A DNA stretch of 64,000 nucleotides, taken from assembly GCF_016919175.1 (NCBI RefSeq), contig NZ_JAFFPU010000038.1, positions 36,553 to 100,552 on the forward strand. The letters run 5' to 3'. Below the pieces are notes generated by a model that saw nothing but the letters and a program-made list of their open reading frames with translations, searched no databases and was not told where the DNA came from. Positions 27,674-44,586 of this stretch are shown here, piece after piece (the first letter of the stretch is position 1; every line of letters starts with the position of its first letter). A program made the translations under genes and the position numbers. The DNA comes from Leptospira ainlahdjerensis. GTDB taxonomy: Bacteria; Spirochaetota; Leptospiria; Leptospirales; Leptospiraceae.

Positions 27674-28503
27674 AAAAAGTTTGGGTGGCTCCCGCGTTTT
27701 GTTCTACGGTAAATTTAGATTTTTTGAATGAACTCGCGGGATCGGGCTGTGCCGCGCTTCGGCTACCTCCTTCTCACGCTCTCGTGCCGGCCGTTGTGCC
27801 CGATCGAGTGACCCATAGGGAACGAGATCTTGAGTTCAGGAAGCAGTGGCGCTTTAGTTCAGCGAACATAAGTGAGCGGCCACTGGCCCGATCAATCGCG
27901 GTGTGAAAAACGATCCGAGTTGAGGAAACAGTGTGAAAGTTGAGTGTCCCTCGCTCCGGAAATCTTCCTTCCCCCGGAAAAGTAGTTCCGACTTTTTCAA
28001 AGTCGGTCTTCCCATTTCAAAGAATTCCCGAATGAGGCCTCTGAAAGGAGGAGTTCCTACTTTTAGAAACGTAGGTAAGATCTCACGCAATCGTTGGAAC
28101 CACCAATCTTCGTGGGAACTCCACGGTTTTTGAGTTCTGGAATTTTCTCTTTTTGAAAAAGTAGGAACTCTCACATTTTGTTTCCGAGGTTTTTTCGAAA
28201 GAAACCTTTTTCTCTCCGGAAAAAACTTCCGCGATCGCGATTGAAGCGGAAATTCCAAAGGAATTGGAGCGAAAAGCGCAGTCGCGAGCCTTTTGTAAAA
28301 ACGGATCTGCGAGCGAATCGCCCCGCGTCAAAAAAGAAACCTCCTTGTTCTCAAGGAGAGAAGGAAAAAAGTAGGAACTCTCACAAATCCTCAAGGGACG
28401 GAAGACCTTCCTTTTTCTAAAACGCTTCCTTTCCGGTAATTCGGTTCTTTTTTCTTGACTTTGGGGGTCAGAGCGAAAATCTGGCTCCTACAGGACGATT
28501 TTC
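27674..28503. other. Gene-free stretch with several hairpins upstream of rplM
   Basis: No gene seen. It holds a hairpin-like pair AGTGGCGCT/AGCGGCCACT near 27846-27886, a perfect 8-bp stem at 27988-28006 (CCGACTTT with AAAGTCGG), GTAGGAACTCTCACA twice (28162-28176 and 28371-28385) and a related inverted GAGTTCCTAC near 28050. Such GTAGGAACT palindromes recur in other gaps of the window. A TTGACT hexamer at 28455-28460 may be the -35 box for rplM, with only a weak -10. Confidence 0.55.
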
Positions 28504-28953
28504 ATGTCAGTATTATCAAAAGCACATAAAACTCCTTCTCTTACGAAAGAAAATGCCGTCAAAGGCTGGTTCGTAGTGGATGCGGAAGGAAAAACCCTCG
28601 GAAGACTTGTCTCCGGGATTGCCGCAAGACTTCGCGGAAAACACAAAGCAACTTTTACTCCGAACCAAGATTGTGGAGACAACATCATTGTTATCAATGC
28701 TTCTAAAGTGAAAGTAACCGGTAACAAAGAAACTCAGAAGAAGTATTATCACCACTCTCGTTATCCGGGTGGGATGACTGAAACTTCTTTCAAAGATCTC
28801 ATCGCAAAACAGCCGGAAAAGATCATCTACGAGGCTGTAAAGGGAATGCTTCCTAAGAGCAAACTCGGAGACAAAATGCTCACCCATTGCAAAATTTTTC
28901 CGGGCGCTGAACACAACCTCCAGGCGCAAAAGCCTGTGAAACTGGAATTCTAA
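28504..28953 (+). CDS. rplM: 50S ribosomal protein L13
   Basis: 149 aa, close to the usual L13 length, perhaps with a few extra N-terminal residues. The family core is clear: [44 protein letters not shown] and [12 protein letters not shown]. Binds 23S rRNA early in large-subunit assembly. Followed after 16 bp by rpsI with an AAGGAG ribosome site, the standard rplM-rpsI operon. Confidence 0.98.
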   Translation: MSVLSKAHKTPSLTKENAVKGWFVVDAEGKTLGRLVSGIAARLRGKHKATFTPNQDCGDNIIVINASKVKVTGNKETQKKYYHHSRYPGGMTETSFKDLIAKQPEKIIYEAVKGMLPKSKLGDKMLTHCKIFPGAEHNLQAQKPVKLEF

Positions 28954-28969
28954 GGAGACCGATTTAAGA

Positions 28970-29374
28970 ATGGCACCCGCAGCAGCAAAAGAAATCTGGG
29001 CAGTAGGAAGAAGAAAAACCTCCGTTGCCCGCGTAAAAATCAAAGAAGGTTCCGGTAAAATTACCGTAAACCACAAAGATATCAAAGAATATCTTCAAAA
29101 CCGCAAATCTATCATTGACGAAGCGATTCGCCCTCTGACTCTCCTGAACGTAACCGATAAGTATGATCTCAACTTAAATGTTTCCGGCGGGGGAATCACT
29201 GGACAAGTCGGCGCGATTCGTCACGCACTCGCAAGAGCGATCTGCAGAATCAAACCGGAGTTCCGTCCAGCCGTTAAAAAAGAAGGATTCCTAACTCGGG
29301 ATCCAAGAATGGTGGAAAGAAAGAAATACGGTCTTCACAAAGCGAGAAGAGGAACACAGTTCTCCAAACGTTAA
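28970..29374 (+). CDS. rpsI: 30S ribosomal protein S9
   Basis: 134 aa. Typical S9: [14 protein letters not shown] near the start, a central [18 protein letters not shown] helix, and the basic tail [18 protein letters not shown] that reaches the P-site tRNA. Second gene of the rplM-rpsI operon, closed by the terminator at 29404-29446. Confidence 0.98.
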   Translation: MAPAAAKEIWAVGRRKTSVARVKIKEGSGKITVNHKDIKEYLQNRKSIIDEAIRPLTLLNVTDKYDLNLNVSGGGITGQVGAIRHALARAICRIKPEFRPAVKKEGFLTRDPRMVERKKYGLHKARRGTQFSKR

Positions 29375-29397
29375 GTTTCTTTTTTCATTTCATTTCG

Positions 29398-32223
<2,826 letters not shown>

Positions 32224-32227
<4 letters not shown>

Positions 32228-32715
32228 GCGATCCATCCTTCGACGTAGTTTCCGAAATCAGCAGACCCGAACTGATCAACGCGGTCACACAGGCTCTCGG
32301 AGAAATCAAAACCCGTTTTGATTTTAAGGGTTCCAAATCCGATATCCAACTCGAAGAAGAACAACTGATTCTTACTTCCGATAACGAAGGAAAACTCGAA
32401 AGTGTCATCGACGTTTTGGTTTCCAAGATGGCGAAACGCGGAATCGGTCTGAAGAATTTCGATTTCAAATCCAAGATCGAACCTGCGACCGGTGGAACCG
32501 TTCGTATGAAAGTCAAAATCCGAAAAGGAATGGAAAAGGAACAGACCAAGGAAGTCACGAGGTTGATCAAGGATTCCAAACTCAAGGTCAACGTGACCAT
32601 CATGGGAGAATCGGTTCGTGTCGTCGGAAAGAAAAAAGACGATCTTCAAGAAGTGATTCATCTTTTAAAAACTTCCGATCTTCCCTTCGACGTTCAATTT
32701 ACGAACTACAAATAA
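32224..32715 (+). CDS. yajQ: YajQ-family nucleotide-binding protein
   Basis: 163 aa, the normal size. Family marks: SFDVVSEI at the start, NAVTQALGEIKTRFDFKGS, KGMEKEQTKEVTRLIKDSKLKV and VQFTNYK at the end. Two-domain RRM-like protein; homologues bind tRNA, GTP or, in Xanthomonas, cyclic di-GMP. Coupled to alaS by an ATGA overlap. No clear terminator follows. Confidence 0.95.
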
Positions 32716-33137
32716 AATCGTTTCACCGAGGTTTGTTCTCGAACATTCCTCGTGTGGTCTTTTCCTCGATTTTCATAAAATCAAAACCTTCGCCGTTTGC
32801 TCCGTTAGACTTTCAACCTTTCCAATCCGTTCTTTTGAAGTCCGAGTTCGGTCCAAATCTCGGAAAGAGGAGAATTGCATCCTGAGTTTTTATTTTGGAG
32901 AATTCTTTTGCAAACTTCCTTCGAAAAACGAATGAGAATATTTCCATTTGAATCCGACTCGATAAACAATCGGGGTAGACGAGAATCGAAAGAAAATAAA
33001 TTTCTCAAAAACTTCTACTCCGACCAAACTCATTCCGAGATTCGGTTGACATTCGATCGTGGATGATACAAAATCTGATCTCAAAAAGAGGCTGAACTGT
33101 TCCGGCTTCAAACCCAATCTAAGAATGAGTTCTCACT
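32716..33137. other. Gene-free gap between yajQ and the Uma2 gene
   Basis: Short frames on both strands lack ribosome sites and family similarity. I see no repeat, RNA or strong promoter. Confidence 0.5.
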
Positions 33138-33707
33138 ATGCCAATGACCGAAATCAAAACGGATAAAGATCTCGCCAAACTTCCGGAAGGAACCTTGGCC
33201 GAACTTTTGGATGGTGAAATATTTATGGTTCCAGCTCCGATTCCCGAGCATCAAAGAATTTCCGGCGAGCTTCATTTTTATCTAATGCAGTTTGTAAGAA
33301 AAAATCAAAACGGCATTGCCCTTGCTTCTCCCATCGATGTCCTGTTAGACGAACACAACGTCGTTCAACCCGACCTGATTTTTATATCAAAGGAACGAAG
33401 TTCTATCATCCAAAGAACTCGGGTGGAAGGCGCCCCCGATTGGGTCGCCGAAATTCTCTCCGAAGGGAACGCGTATCACGATCTTAAGACGAAGAAGAAA
33501 CTCTACGAAAAACACGGGGTCAAGGAATACTGGATTTTGGATCCGATGGAAAGATCGATCGAGATTTTTTCCAATGGAGAATCCGGTTTTAAACTCTTTG
33601 CGTCGGCGACTTCCGGATCCATCTCTTCCGTTCTTCTCAAAAACTTTTCCGTGGAGTTGGAAAGGATCTTCGGAAAACCGGATTCCATCAGCCAGTTTCA
33701 AATTTAA
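33138..33707 (+). CDS. Uma2-family (DUF820) endonuclease-like protein
   Basis: 189 aa. The Uma2 fold is a PD-(D/E)xK nuclease domain; the expected acidic residues appear as VVQPDLIFI and [10 protein letters not shown], followed by [22 protein letters not shown], which is the family signature. Such proteins are common in cyanobacteria and Leptospira with unproven biological function. A start two codons later (MTEIK) is equally possible. It stands alone between gaps. Confidence 0.9.
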   Translation: MPMTEIKTDKDLAKLPEGTLAELLDGEIFMVPAPIPEHQRISGELHFYLMQFVRKNQNGIALASPIDVLLDEHNVVQPDLIFISKERSSIIQRTRVEGAPDWVAEILSEGNAYHDLKTKKKLYEKHGVKEYWILDPMERSIEIFSNGESGFKLFASATSGSISSVLLKNFSVELERIFGKPDSISQFQI

Positions 33708-33835
33708 TTCCTGTTTCGTTTTCCGGGATTTCTCAAGAAATAGGCGCAAGATTTCGTGGAGTCGGAGGTCTAACTTTTAGAGAAGTGAAGAATCCTTTTC
33801 TAAAACAAATCCTCGGACAAATTGGTCAAACTAGT

Positions 33836-34231
<396 letters not shown>

Positions 34232-34959
34232 CGTTGCAGTCCTGAAACATCCTTTCTTTGGAAAGGATGTTTTCGCTCCGAGAAACGGTTCGTCTTGGGA
34301 AATGCCCAAAGCACGATTTTAAAAGCCCGGAAAGTTTTCGGAGAAAAAGGATATTTTGAAATCGAAAACTTTCCCCGAAAAAACACTCTCGATTTTTCGA
34401 ATCTTCTTTTCCGAGCAACAAGGTTCCTTCTAAAAGGTGAAAGATTCCTTTTCTTCCTCTTCTCCTTTGGCTCCGTTCCTAGATAACAACGGTTGCCTCC
34501 AAGAAAAAACCGTTTCGGATTCAAATTTCGTCTCGTATCGATTTTGCAAAATCAGAATTCTCTCTGATCCAAGAAAACTCCACCGTGTCACTCGTGATTT
34601 TGTAAATGCCCTTTGAAATTTTAAGGGAATTCTTTCCGAAGTTTCCCCTGTTTGAGGACGACTTCGTTTTTTTGGATCCGAGTCGTCCGTTAGCCGCGGT
34701 TCGTTCGAGTTTGAATTTTGAGATTCGGAGGGCAACGCGACGAGAATGCCGATCATCGAGTCCGCCTCATTGTATCCCTCGTTTTCGAGGGGCGGATGAA
34801 AATGACCGGAATCTGCATCGGTAACATCGTTTAGAAAAATCAAAATTGAAATCCAGAGAAGGATGTTTTACAGTCGATCGCTGGTGGGAGGGTTCATAAA
34901 AGAAACATAAAATTCTAATATGTTTGCGATTGTCGATCTAAAAGGAGGATACTTCCTTT
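34232..34959. other. Gene-free stretch
   Basis: Only shadow frames with no ribosome site or family similarity. A short GAAACATCCTTTC/GAAAGGATGTTTTC inverted repeat at about 34246-34273, just after the preceding gene, may be its terminator. Confidence 0.45.
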
Positions 34960-35097
34960 ATTAAAATTTTTAAGGTCAATTTTTCCGATACAATCGATTT
35001 GAAAGTCGAGGAGAGTCTGGACCGTCTCGGAAAAGTTCGTTTGAAAAAAACGTCGATCGTCGGACAGAATTTCCAACCGCGAGTCGAGATCGATTAG
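34960..35097 (+). CDS. Possible small protein with ATT start
   Basis: 45 codons plus stop with gene-like composition (KVNFSDTIDLKVEESLDRL, VGQNFQPRVEID). GGAGG at 34944-34948 stands 11 nt before an ATT codon; no ATG, GTG or TTG is suitably placed. It may be a real short gene with a rare start or the end of a decayed gene whose ATG was lost. It converges on the next gene with 3 bp between the stops. Confidence 0.3.
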   Translation: MKIFKVNFSDTIDLKVEESLDRLGKVRLKKTSIVGQNFQPRVEID

Positions 35098-35100
35098 AGC

Positions 35101-35522
35101 TTATCTTTTCAAAGAGGATTTCAAACCGGGAGATTGGACCTGAAACAGAAAGTAGGTCTTTCCATGAATCGCACCCGATGACTTGACGATCTTTCCCTTG
35201 GTCTCGACCAGTTCTTTGATGACGATTTTATCGGAAGAACGAAACGTTTCCCCTTTTTCGGCGATCAAAAGATTGATCGCTCTTTTGCGGGCTAGGTCCT
35301 GTGCGTTTTCCTGACTTCCTTCCAAAGACGAGATGACTACTTGAAACGTATCTCCGTTGATAAAACCTTCGGCCGCCTTGATGTATTCGTCCGCAGAGTT
35401 CGAGTTCGATTCTTCTTGAACCGTGGTCGTGGATTCTTCCCTTCCATTTTCAACGGGTTTCCTCGCACCGGAAGAACATTCGATGAAGAATAAGATCGAT
35501 AGGATGCAGAAAAAAACAAGTC

Positions 35523-35526
<4 letters not shown>
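35101..35526 (-). CDS. Lipoprotein, second gene of a pair
   Basis: 141 aa. Lipobox ILFFIEC (Cys17), a Ser/Asn/Glu-rich linker, then a compact alpha/beta domain (about 60-135, [32 protein letters not shown]). Its ATG overlaps the stop of the upstream lipoprotein gene (ATGA), so the two are co-translated and probably act together at the outer membrane. No family recognised; the domain resembles small LPP20-like domains in pattern only. Confidence 0.75.
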
Positions 35527-36227
<701 letters not shown>

Positions 36228-36319
36228 GAGACAATCATTTCCCGATCGGAAGTAAAAGGAAGCAGGATTTTTTTAGTGAACTTCTGGACACCAGGTCCCA
36301 AAGAGGAAAGACTGTAAGC

Positions 36320-37903
36320 ATGAGTTTCAAAAAACCGATTCTTAAACCTTGTTTGATTTTTGGAATCTGTCTCTTTTTTTCCTTCGTGTCCTTGTCCGCG
36401 GAAGGTTCCATTTTTTCGAGTCTCAAGAAATCCCTCGAAGAAAAAACAAGAACCTTTCAGATGGATAACGGTCTGCGAGTTCTTATGATGAAACGGGAAG
36501 ATTCTCCCACGATCGCGGTCTATTCCAAATTTTTAGTCGGCTCCGCGGACGAAACCCCCGAGATCGCAGGAACGGCTCATCTTTTGGAGCACATGCTTTT
36601 TAAGGGAACCAAAAACATAGGAACCACGAACTTCGAAAAAGAAAAACCTTACTTGGAACAAATCGCAGTTTGGGGAAAACGTCTGGACGAACTTCGCATC
36701 CGGGAAGCGGAGATGAAACTAAAAGGTGAAGAACCTTCGGCGGAATTTAAGAGTCAAATCGAAACCCTTCGCAAACGTTTCGGGGTTCTTTTGGAATTAC
36801 ATCGTAAGTTCGTTGTTTCCAACGAAGACAATTTTATCTATTCCCGAAACGGGGGAGTCGGCTTCAACGCTTACACTTCGAACGACGTTACGAATTATCA
36901 GATTCTTCTTCCCGCAAATCGTTTGGAGATCTGGGCAAAACTCGAATCCGATCGACTCAAAAATCCTATATTAAGAGAATATTATACGGAAAGAGAAGTT
37001 GTCTTGGAAGAAAGGAGGATGCGCGTCGAAAACAGAGGTATGGGAATTCTTCGCGAGAAATATATGGACGCCGCTTTTCCGGAAAATCATCCGTATCGAA
37101 TGCCGGTCATCGGTTATGAAAAAAATCTCGGATTCTTAGATCTCGAAAAGACCCAAAACTTTTTTAAGAATTATTACGATCCTCAGAGAATGGTGATCGC
37201 CGTCGTAGGATCTTTGGACTTTGAAAAGACCGAAGCAATTCTTCGTAATTACTTCGGAGATTTGAAAAAAGGAAAACCGGTTCCTCTGAAAAAAATTCCC
37301 GAAGTCGGTTTTGCGGGACCGAAGTTTGTTTCCGTAACACACCCGAGCAATCCATCTAAAATTATCGGATTTAATAAACCGACATTCCCTCATCCCGACG
37401 ACGCGGTCTTCGGTATCATCGACACTCTTCTCGCCGATGGAGAATCGGGTCGTCTTTTTAAAAGATTGGTTTTGGAGGAACAGATCGCGCAGGGGGTTTC
37501 CTGCTGGAACGGAGATCCCGGCGATCGGCTTTCCAATCTTTTTTCGATCTACATCACGAACAATCAAAACGCGGATCAGAGAAAAGTGGAGAATGTGGTC
37601 CAAGAGGAATTGGATCGTTTAAAAACGGAACCCGTCACAAAAGAGGAACTCTTTCGGATCAAAAATCAAATCCTCGGAAGTTATCTGAGAGGTTTGGACG
37701 ACAACGGAAAACTCGCCGACGTTCTTTCTCTCTTTCAACTTCTCTACGGAGATTGGAAGGAACTCTTAAGAGGTTACGAAGAATTGGACGCGGTCACTCC
37801 CGAGGACGTACAAAGAGTCGCGCGTAAGTATTTCGTTCTCGAAAACAGAACGATCGCCGATCTCAACCCTCCCGTCAAAGAAACAAAAATTTCGGAAAAA
37901 TAG
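36320..37903 (+). CDS. M16 zinc metallopeptidase, catalytic member
   Basis: 527 aa with an N-terminal signal sequence. Inverted zinc motif H87-L-L-E90-H91 ([14 protein letters not shown]), with the third ligand expected in the [13 protein letters not shown] helix. Domain order is peptidase M16 then M16C (about 240-500). The insert of about 70 residues after FKGTKN is larger than usual. It should cleave peptides in the periplasm. The next gene, 21 bp downstream, is the non-catalytic partner, matching the two-subunit pitrilysin-like arrangement. Confidence 0.9.
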   Translation: MSFKKPILKPCLIFGICLFFSFVSLSAEGSIFSSLKKSLEEKTRTFQMDNGLRVLMMKREDSPTIAVYSKFLVGSADETPEIAGTAHLLEHMLFKGTKNIGTTNFEKEKPYLEQIAVWGKRLDELRIREAEMKLKGEEPSAEFKSQIETLRKRFGVLLELHRKFVVSNEDNFIYSRNGGVGFNAYTSNDVTNYQILLPANRLEIWAKLESDRLKNPILREYYTEREVVLEERRMRVENRGMGILREKYMDAAFPENHPYRMPVIGYEKNLGFLDLEKTQNFFKNYYDPQRMVIAVVGSLDFEKTEAILRNYFGDLKKGKPVPLKKIPEVGFAGPKFVSVTHPSNPSKIIGFNKPTFPHPDDAVFGIIDTLLADGESGRLFKRLVLEEQIAQGVSCWNGDPGDRLSNLFSIYITNNQNADQRKVENVVQEELDRLKTEPVTKEELFRIKNQILGSYLRGLDDNGKLADVLSLFQLLYGDWKELLRGYEELDAVTPEDVQRVARKYFVLENRTIADLNPPVKETKISEK

Positions 37904-37924
37904 GACTCGAACGAAAATAAATTC

Positions 37925-39361
37925 ATGAAACCTTATATTCAAAAATTCTACTTTATTCTGATCGTTTCGATCGTATTGATTTCACCGGTTTCTTCGGCTC
38001 CCGGTGACTTTGTGAAGAACGTAAAAATTCCACCGTTGAGTTTCGAGTTTCCGGAAGTGCAGACTTTTTCCTCCGGCAAGGGAACTGAAGTTTTATTTTT
38101 GCCCGGGGAAGAATTTCCGCTTAGGAATTTGGAGATTCATATTTATTCCGGAATTCTTTCCAATCCGGAGTTACGTCCCGAAATTCCGGAACTTTTTGTG
38201 GAAGCCTGGAAACACAGCGGAACCGCTTCCGCACCCGGAAGTAAATTTTTGGAAACCCTCGAAGGTTACGGCGCCAAACTCGATACCGACGCGAATTCCG
38301 ATAAGATCGTTTTGACGGTTTCTTATCTTTCCAGATTTGAACAAAATATTCTTCCTCTTTTGAAAGAATTTATTTCCAATCCTTTGTTAAACGAAGAAGG
38401 ATTTTCGGTCGCAAAACTCAAATTAGAGGAAGCGATCAAACGAAGAAACGACAAACTTCCGGACATCGCGTATCGTAAGGCAGCGGAACTCGTGTATAAA
38501 GGAACCGTTCTGGGCAAAAGTGCGGAATTGGATTCCCTTTCCAAAATTCAATCCTCCGATCTGAAAGATTATTTCGAAAATATAGTCTCCGCTTCGGAAA
38601 GGGTGGTTTTGTTAACGGGAGATTTGGAAAAAAAAGACGCCGAACCGCTCGCGGCTTTTTTGCTTCCCGATCGGGCTTTTGTTCGAGAGGACAAAAAACT
38701 TCTCGTAAGCACGCAAGGACTAAAAAAGAATCTGGATTCTCTTCCGTTTCAGATCTTGAGCGTCGATAAGGACGCGACTCAGAGTATCGTTCTTATGGCG
38801 GGAATTCTTCCGGCGCATAAGGATCCTGATTTTTATGCGATTCAACTTGCGAACTACATCATCGGAGGCGGCGGTTTTAGCTCATACTTTATGCAAAAAA
38901 TCCGTTCGGACCGGGGTCTTGCGTATTCTTCCAGCAGCGCCGCTTATTTTGAAAAAGATTACGGAGTCGTCTACTTTACGACTCAGACAAAAACTTCCAC
39001 GACCAAGGAAGTTTACGATCTAATGCGAGAAATATTAAGCGAAGAGACGATTTCCAAGATCACCGAACAGGAACTTGAAACGGCGAAACAATCGATTGTT
39101 AACAGATTTATTTTTCAGTTTGCGGATAAGATGGGGATTCTTCATAACACGCTTCGATTTAGAGAACACAATCTGTCTTCGGATTATCTTAAAAATTATC
39201 GCGATAAGATCCAAGCGGTCACTCTTTCCGATCTGAAAAGAGTCGGAAAAAAATATTTTGTCAGTTCCGGAGTAAAGACGATTCTCACCGGGCCGAAGGA
39301 TATTACAAAGGGAATCAAGGAAGCGGTCCGGACGATTTCTCCGGAGGAAAGGATTCCCTAA
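37925..39361 (+). CDS. M16 peptidase-like protein, non-catalytic partner
   Basis: 478 aa, signal peptide (ISPVSSAPG end). The position of HxxEH is replaced ([13 protein letters not shown]), so no zinc site. The C-terminal half keeps the substrate-binding R/Y pattern [15 protein letters not shown]. In this family the inactive subunit helps close the chamber around the substrate. The stop (TAA) abuts the GTG of the next gene. Confidence 0.88.
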   Translation: MKPYIQKFYFILIVSIVLISPVSSAPGDFVKNVKIPPLSFEFPEVQTFSSGKGTEVLFLPGEEFPLRNLEIHIYSGILSNPELRPEIPELFVEAWKHSGTASAPGSKFLETLEGYGAKLDTDANSDKIVLTVSYLSRFEQNILPLLKEFISNPLLNEEGFSVAKLKLEEAIKRRNDKLPDIAYRKAAELVYKGTVLGKSAELDSLSKIQSSDLKDYFENIVSASERVVLLTGDLEKKDAEPLAAFLLPDRAFVREDKKLLVSTQGLKKNLDSLPFQILSVDKDATQSIVLMAGILPAHKDPDFYAIQLANYIIGGGGFSSYFMQKIRSDRGLAYSSSSAAYFEKDYGVVYFTTQTKTSTTKEVYDLMREILSEETISKITEQELETAKQSIVNRFIFQFADKMGILHNTLRFREHNLSSDYLKNYRDKIQAVTLSDLKRVGKKYFVSSGVKTILTGPKDITKGIKEAVRTISPEERIP

Positions 39362-40185
<824 letters not shown>

Positions 40186-40189
<4 letters not shown>

Positions 40190-40869
40190 GCAAAGGGAGT
40201 CCTCCGGGTAAATACGGGACCTCCGTGTTTCTGGAAGGTCTGGAAGAACGAATCGATTCCGAGCTGATTCCTCGTCCGGTCGCGATTCTTTATCAGATGG
40301 AAGAGGACGCGTTTGCGGAAGGAGTTCCGGTGTTGACTCCCGCTTCGGGTTCCGTTCTCAAATTTCTCGTAGAATCGGAACAACCCGAGGAAGTTTTGGA
40401 ACTCGGAACGGGTTACGGGATTTCCCTTTTTTGGATGGCGAGCGGTTTAAAAAAAATCACGAAGGTCGTTTCTTTAGAAAGAGAAATTTATTATATAGCC
40501 AAGGTTCGTTCTTATCTTGAAAAACATCCCTTCGGCGATCTGGAGATTCATCTTCTCAAAACGCATTGTCTTCAATACCTCAAAGAAGCGAACGAAGAAG
40601 GTACGAAAGAGTGGAAAGGTAAGTTCGTATTCATAGATTGTGATAAGGTTCTTTATCCTGAAATTTTTAGAATTTTAAAGAAGCTAAAACCCGACGTCGC
40701 TGTGTTCGATAACGTGCTTTGGCACGGTAGAATTTTCGACCCGGATAGACAGGCTCCTTCCGATAAGGCCGTCAGGGAATTTTGGGAAGAAGTGAAGAAT
40801 TCCGAACTTTCCTATACTCTCTTCCCGGTCGGAGACGGTTTGCTACAAGTTCGTTTTCGAGAGAGATAG
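40186..40869 (+). CDS. SAM-dependent O-methyltransferase family protein
   Basis: 227 aa, Methyltransferase_3 type: [16 protein letters not shown] (SAM motif I), [14 protein letters not shown] (acidic ribose-binding Glu), FVFIDCDK and [14 protein letters not shown] (metal site Asp/Asn pattern of catechol-type enzymes). The acceptor substrate is unknown. Last gene of the M16 - RNase Z-like operon by ATGA overlap. Confidence 0.87.
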
Positions 40870-40906
40870 GTTTCGAACAGCAAAACAAACTCTAAAAATA
40901 CTAGTT

Positions 40907-40920
40907 GCGTTTTAAAACGC
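40907..40920. promoter_or_regulatory. Perfect 14-nt palindrome before an exported-protein gene
   Basis: GCGTTTTAAAACGC, followed 5 nt later by TATACT (a -10-like box at 40926-40931). It could be an operator overlapping the promoter of the gene at 40950. Confidence 0.35.
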
Positions 40921-40949
40921 TGTGTTATACTTCCCCGTAGGAGATCCGC

Positions 40950-41716
40950 ATGTCATTAAAAAGTTTCCAGATTTCATTCGTCCTATTCTTATTCGTTTCC
41001 CTTTCAGTCAGCGCCCAATCCGGCTCCGCTAAAGACGACGGAAAAGGGAGCGAGCTCGCGAGTGCGGCTAACGACCCGAAATATCAAGGCGACTATTTGG
41101 AAGAATTTCATTACGCGAGAACTTTGGATTCCGTAAAAGAAAGAGTGAAAAATGATATCCACGCCCTTTCCACGGTGACAAAAAATTTCGGATCGAGCGT
41201 CCAAGGTTCCAATGAAGAATTGAACTCCATCTGGAAACTATACAACGACGCTTTGCATTATTATTACAGAAGACAATACGTGGTCGCGGGAAGAAAAATG
41301 CGCGAGACGAGCGAGAGCGTCGACAAACTCTACAACAAGTTTTCGGATCAATACAACAAAAGGACGGACCAACTCCTCGGAGAATGCGCGGATACGATCG
41401 TAAGCGTGGAACAAACTCAAAACGGAATGACTCCATCCACTTCCGCAAGAAGCCGCGAAATTTCGGCCAATCATCACAAACTCCAGATCGCCTATTATCA
41501 GATGATCCAAGCCGATAGAATGCGGAAGGATTCCAGATATAAGGATTCTCTCATCCATTTCCGTTTAGCAAAAGAATACGGAATTTCGATTTTAAGTAAG
41601 TTGAAGGCTGAGGAAGAAAGTAAGAATATCCGCGAAAAATATAAAGTGGACCTGAGCGACAACAGAAATATGGTGTTCTCCGAAAGCTCAGACAATAAGG
41701 ATCCGCAGAAAAAATA

Positions 41717-41717
<1 letters not shown>
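40950..41717 (+). CDS. Exported helical protein upstream of amidase
   Basis: 255 aa. Signal peptide ending SVSAQSG, then an almost wholly alpha-helical mature part rich in Tyr, Lys and Glu ([55 protein letters not shown]), possibly tetratricopeptide-like helices. A GTAGGAGA ribosome site precedes the ATG. The stop TAG shares its G with the GTG of the amidase gene, so the two are coupled and the protein may regulate or recruit the amidase. No family recognised. Confidence 0.75.
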
Positions 41718-43126
<1,409 letters not shown>

Positions 43127-43494
43127 TTTTCTCTTCCCTTTCTGAATCTTATATCTTTTTGAAATCCGATCTTTGTAAATTTCCACTTTTTTCCACGAAA
43201 AAATCATTTCAAAAAAGAAAAACGACCCTGGAAGATGATCCCGATTCTTCTTTCTCTTCCCTGAAAGTCCGATTTCATGTCCTCCCGATCACCTTTCGTT
43301 CCCTTTGAGATTTTCCGAATCCGATCTTGGAAAAAAATACTTTTCCGTCGGTATAACAAAGAGAAGGTGAGGAATCGATTTAGGTAAGGTTCAGTCTTTT
43401 AGAGAAAGAAGTTTTAGAAATCGTTTTTCTCTCAATAAATCTTTACCGATTTTCTCAGATAAACCTTCATAAATGTTTTTGGAGTGGTAGGAAG
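43127..43494. other. Gap upstream of a lipoprotein gene
   Basis: No gene. A TATAAC box near 43354 with TTGGAA about 19 nt before it may be a promoter for the gene at 43495, which would give a leader of more than 100 nt; this is weak. Confidence 0.4.
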
Positions 43495-44586
43495 ATGATT
43501 CTAACCAATATTAAAAAGATAACAATCGTTTCTCTAATCGTACTCGGCATATTCGTATTATCTTGCGAAGATGAGGATTCTAAAAAAGCGCTGACTTCGG
43601 AAAGTGTAGTTCCTCTCCTCACTTCGGGTCAGGGCGGAACCGTTCCTTCTGCGGTAACTCCGAATCCGGGAGAATCAACGGGAAGCGAACCCGTTCTACT
43701 TTCCGTTACTCCAAGTCCGGGAAGTGTGAAAGTTTTTAGTTTAACGGATTTGGGATATCTCCCCTTGGGGCAAACTTGTACAGACTATGATCTTCCTTCG
43801 GGTGATCTTCAAGAAGGTGAGGAGGTTAAGGTCAGACAGATCCAACCGACTACTTCGGGTCATATCGTAGTAGAAGCGTTATTCGACCGTCCAGTTACTT
43901 CTAAGTCCTATCGTCTGGATATGAGGATCGGATCCTCAGCCGGCTCCGGAACTTTTACGGAACCGACCAGACCGAACTCAAATACGATCCGCTTTAGCCT
44001 GCCGTTTCAACACGAGTTTCCGGGAATTTCAAGATTGTCTACGGACTTCGTAGATTCGAACGCGGATAACGAGCTCAGTTTCCATCTTGCCGAAAGGCCT
44101 GCCAATAGTCCTTTCGGCATGGGAAATCTCGTTCATAAATGGAAGAGTACGGAAAAGTTCGAGGCTCCTTACGATTCCTTTAACGCGAAAGTTTCCTTTG
44201 TCTGCGAATCCGCGGAAGCGTCCGATTGTTACGCGAAAGTAAAATATCGTTTGCCTTCGTTTGAGAACATGGCGCTTCTTACGGACATCAAAGATTTCAG
44301 TCTGACCGTGCTGTTGACTCATCCTTCGAATGGACAGACGATCGGGCGAGGACATTTGGACATGGCGGATTGTTACTTCCTTGCGAAACAAAATTCATCC
44401 CATGTATGGTATTATGAAGCTAAGGTTAAATTGAACCAAACCCAAGCCTTGTTTACACCTCAAGATTTGGTTTCCGGTAATTACAAAGTGGAAATTCGGA
44501 ACGACATTCAGTTCGGGCTTCTTATCAACGGAGCTCCCTACATTGGGAATGTTCGTTATAAAAATTCCGATATTCTCCGCGAATAA
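43495..44586 (+). CDS. Large lipoprotein of unknown function
   Basis: 363 aa. Lipobox GIFVLSC (Cys24), an acidic EDEDS after the cysteine, a Pro/Gly/Ser-rich linker (to about 85) and a beta-rich C-terminal region with two Cys pairs (GQTCTDYD, SFVCESAEASDCYA, MADCYFLA). A GGTAGGAAG ribosome site precedes the ATG. It stands alone between gaps. I recognise no family. Confidence 0.8.
   Translation: MILTNIKKITIVSLIVLGIFVLSCEDEDSKKALTSESVVPLLTSGQGGTVPSAVTPNPGESTGSEPVLLSVTPSPGSVKVFSLTDLGYLPLGQTCTDYDLPSGDLQEGEEVKVRQIQPTTSGHIVVEALFDRPVTSKSYRLDMRIGSSAGSGTFTEPTRPNSNTIRFSLPFQHEFPGISRLSTDFVDSNADNELSFHLAERPANSPFGMGNLVHKWKSTEKFEAPYDSFNAKVSFVCESAEASDCYAKVKYRLPSFENMALLTDIKDFSLTVLLTHPSNGQTIGRGHLDMADCYFLAKQNSSHVWYYEAKVKLNQTQALFTPQDLVSGNYKVEIRNDIQFGLLINGAPYIGNVRYKNSDILRE

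Noticed and set aside
34430..34843. 137-codon minus-strand frame in the 34-kb gap
   Set aside because: No start signal or family pattern, and its composition resembles antisense frames elsewhere in the window.
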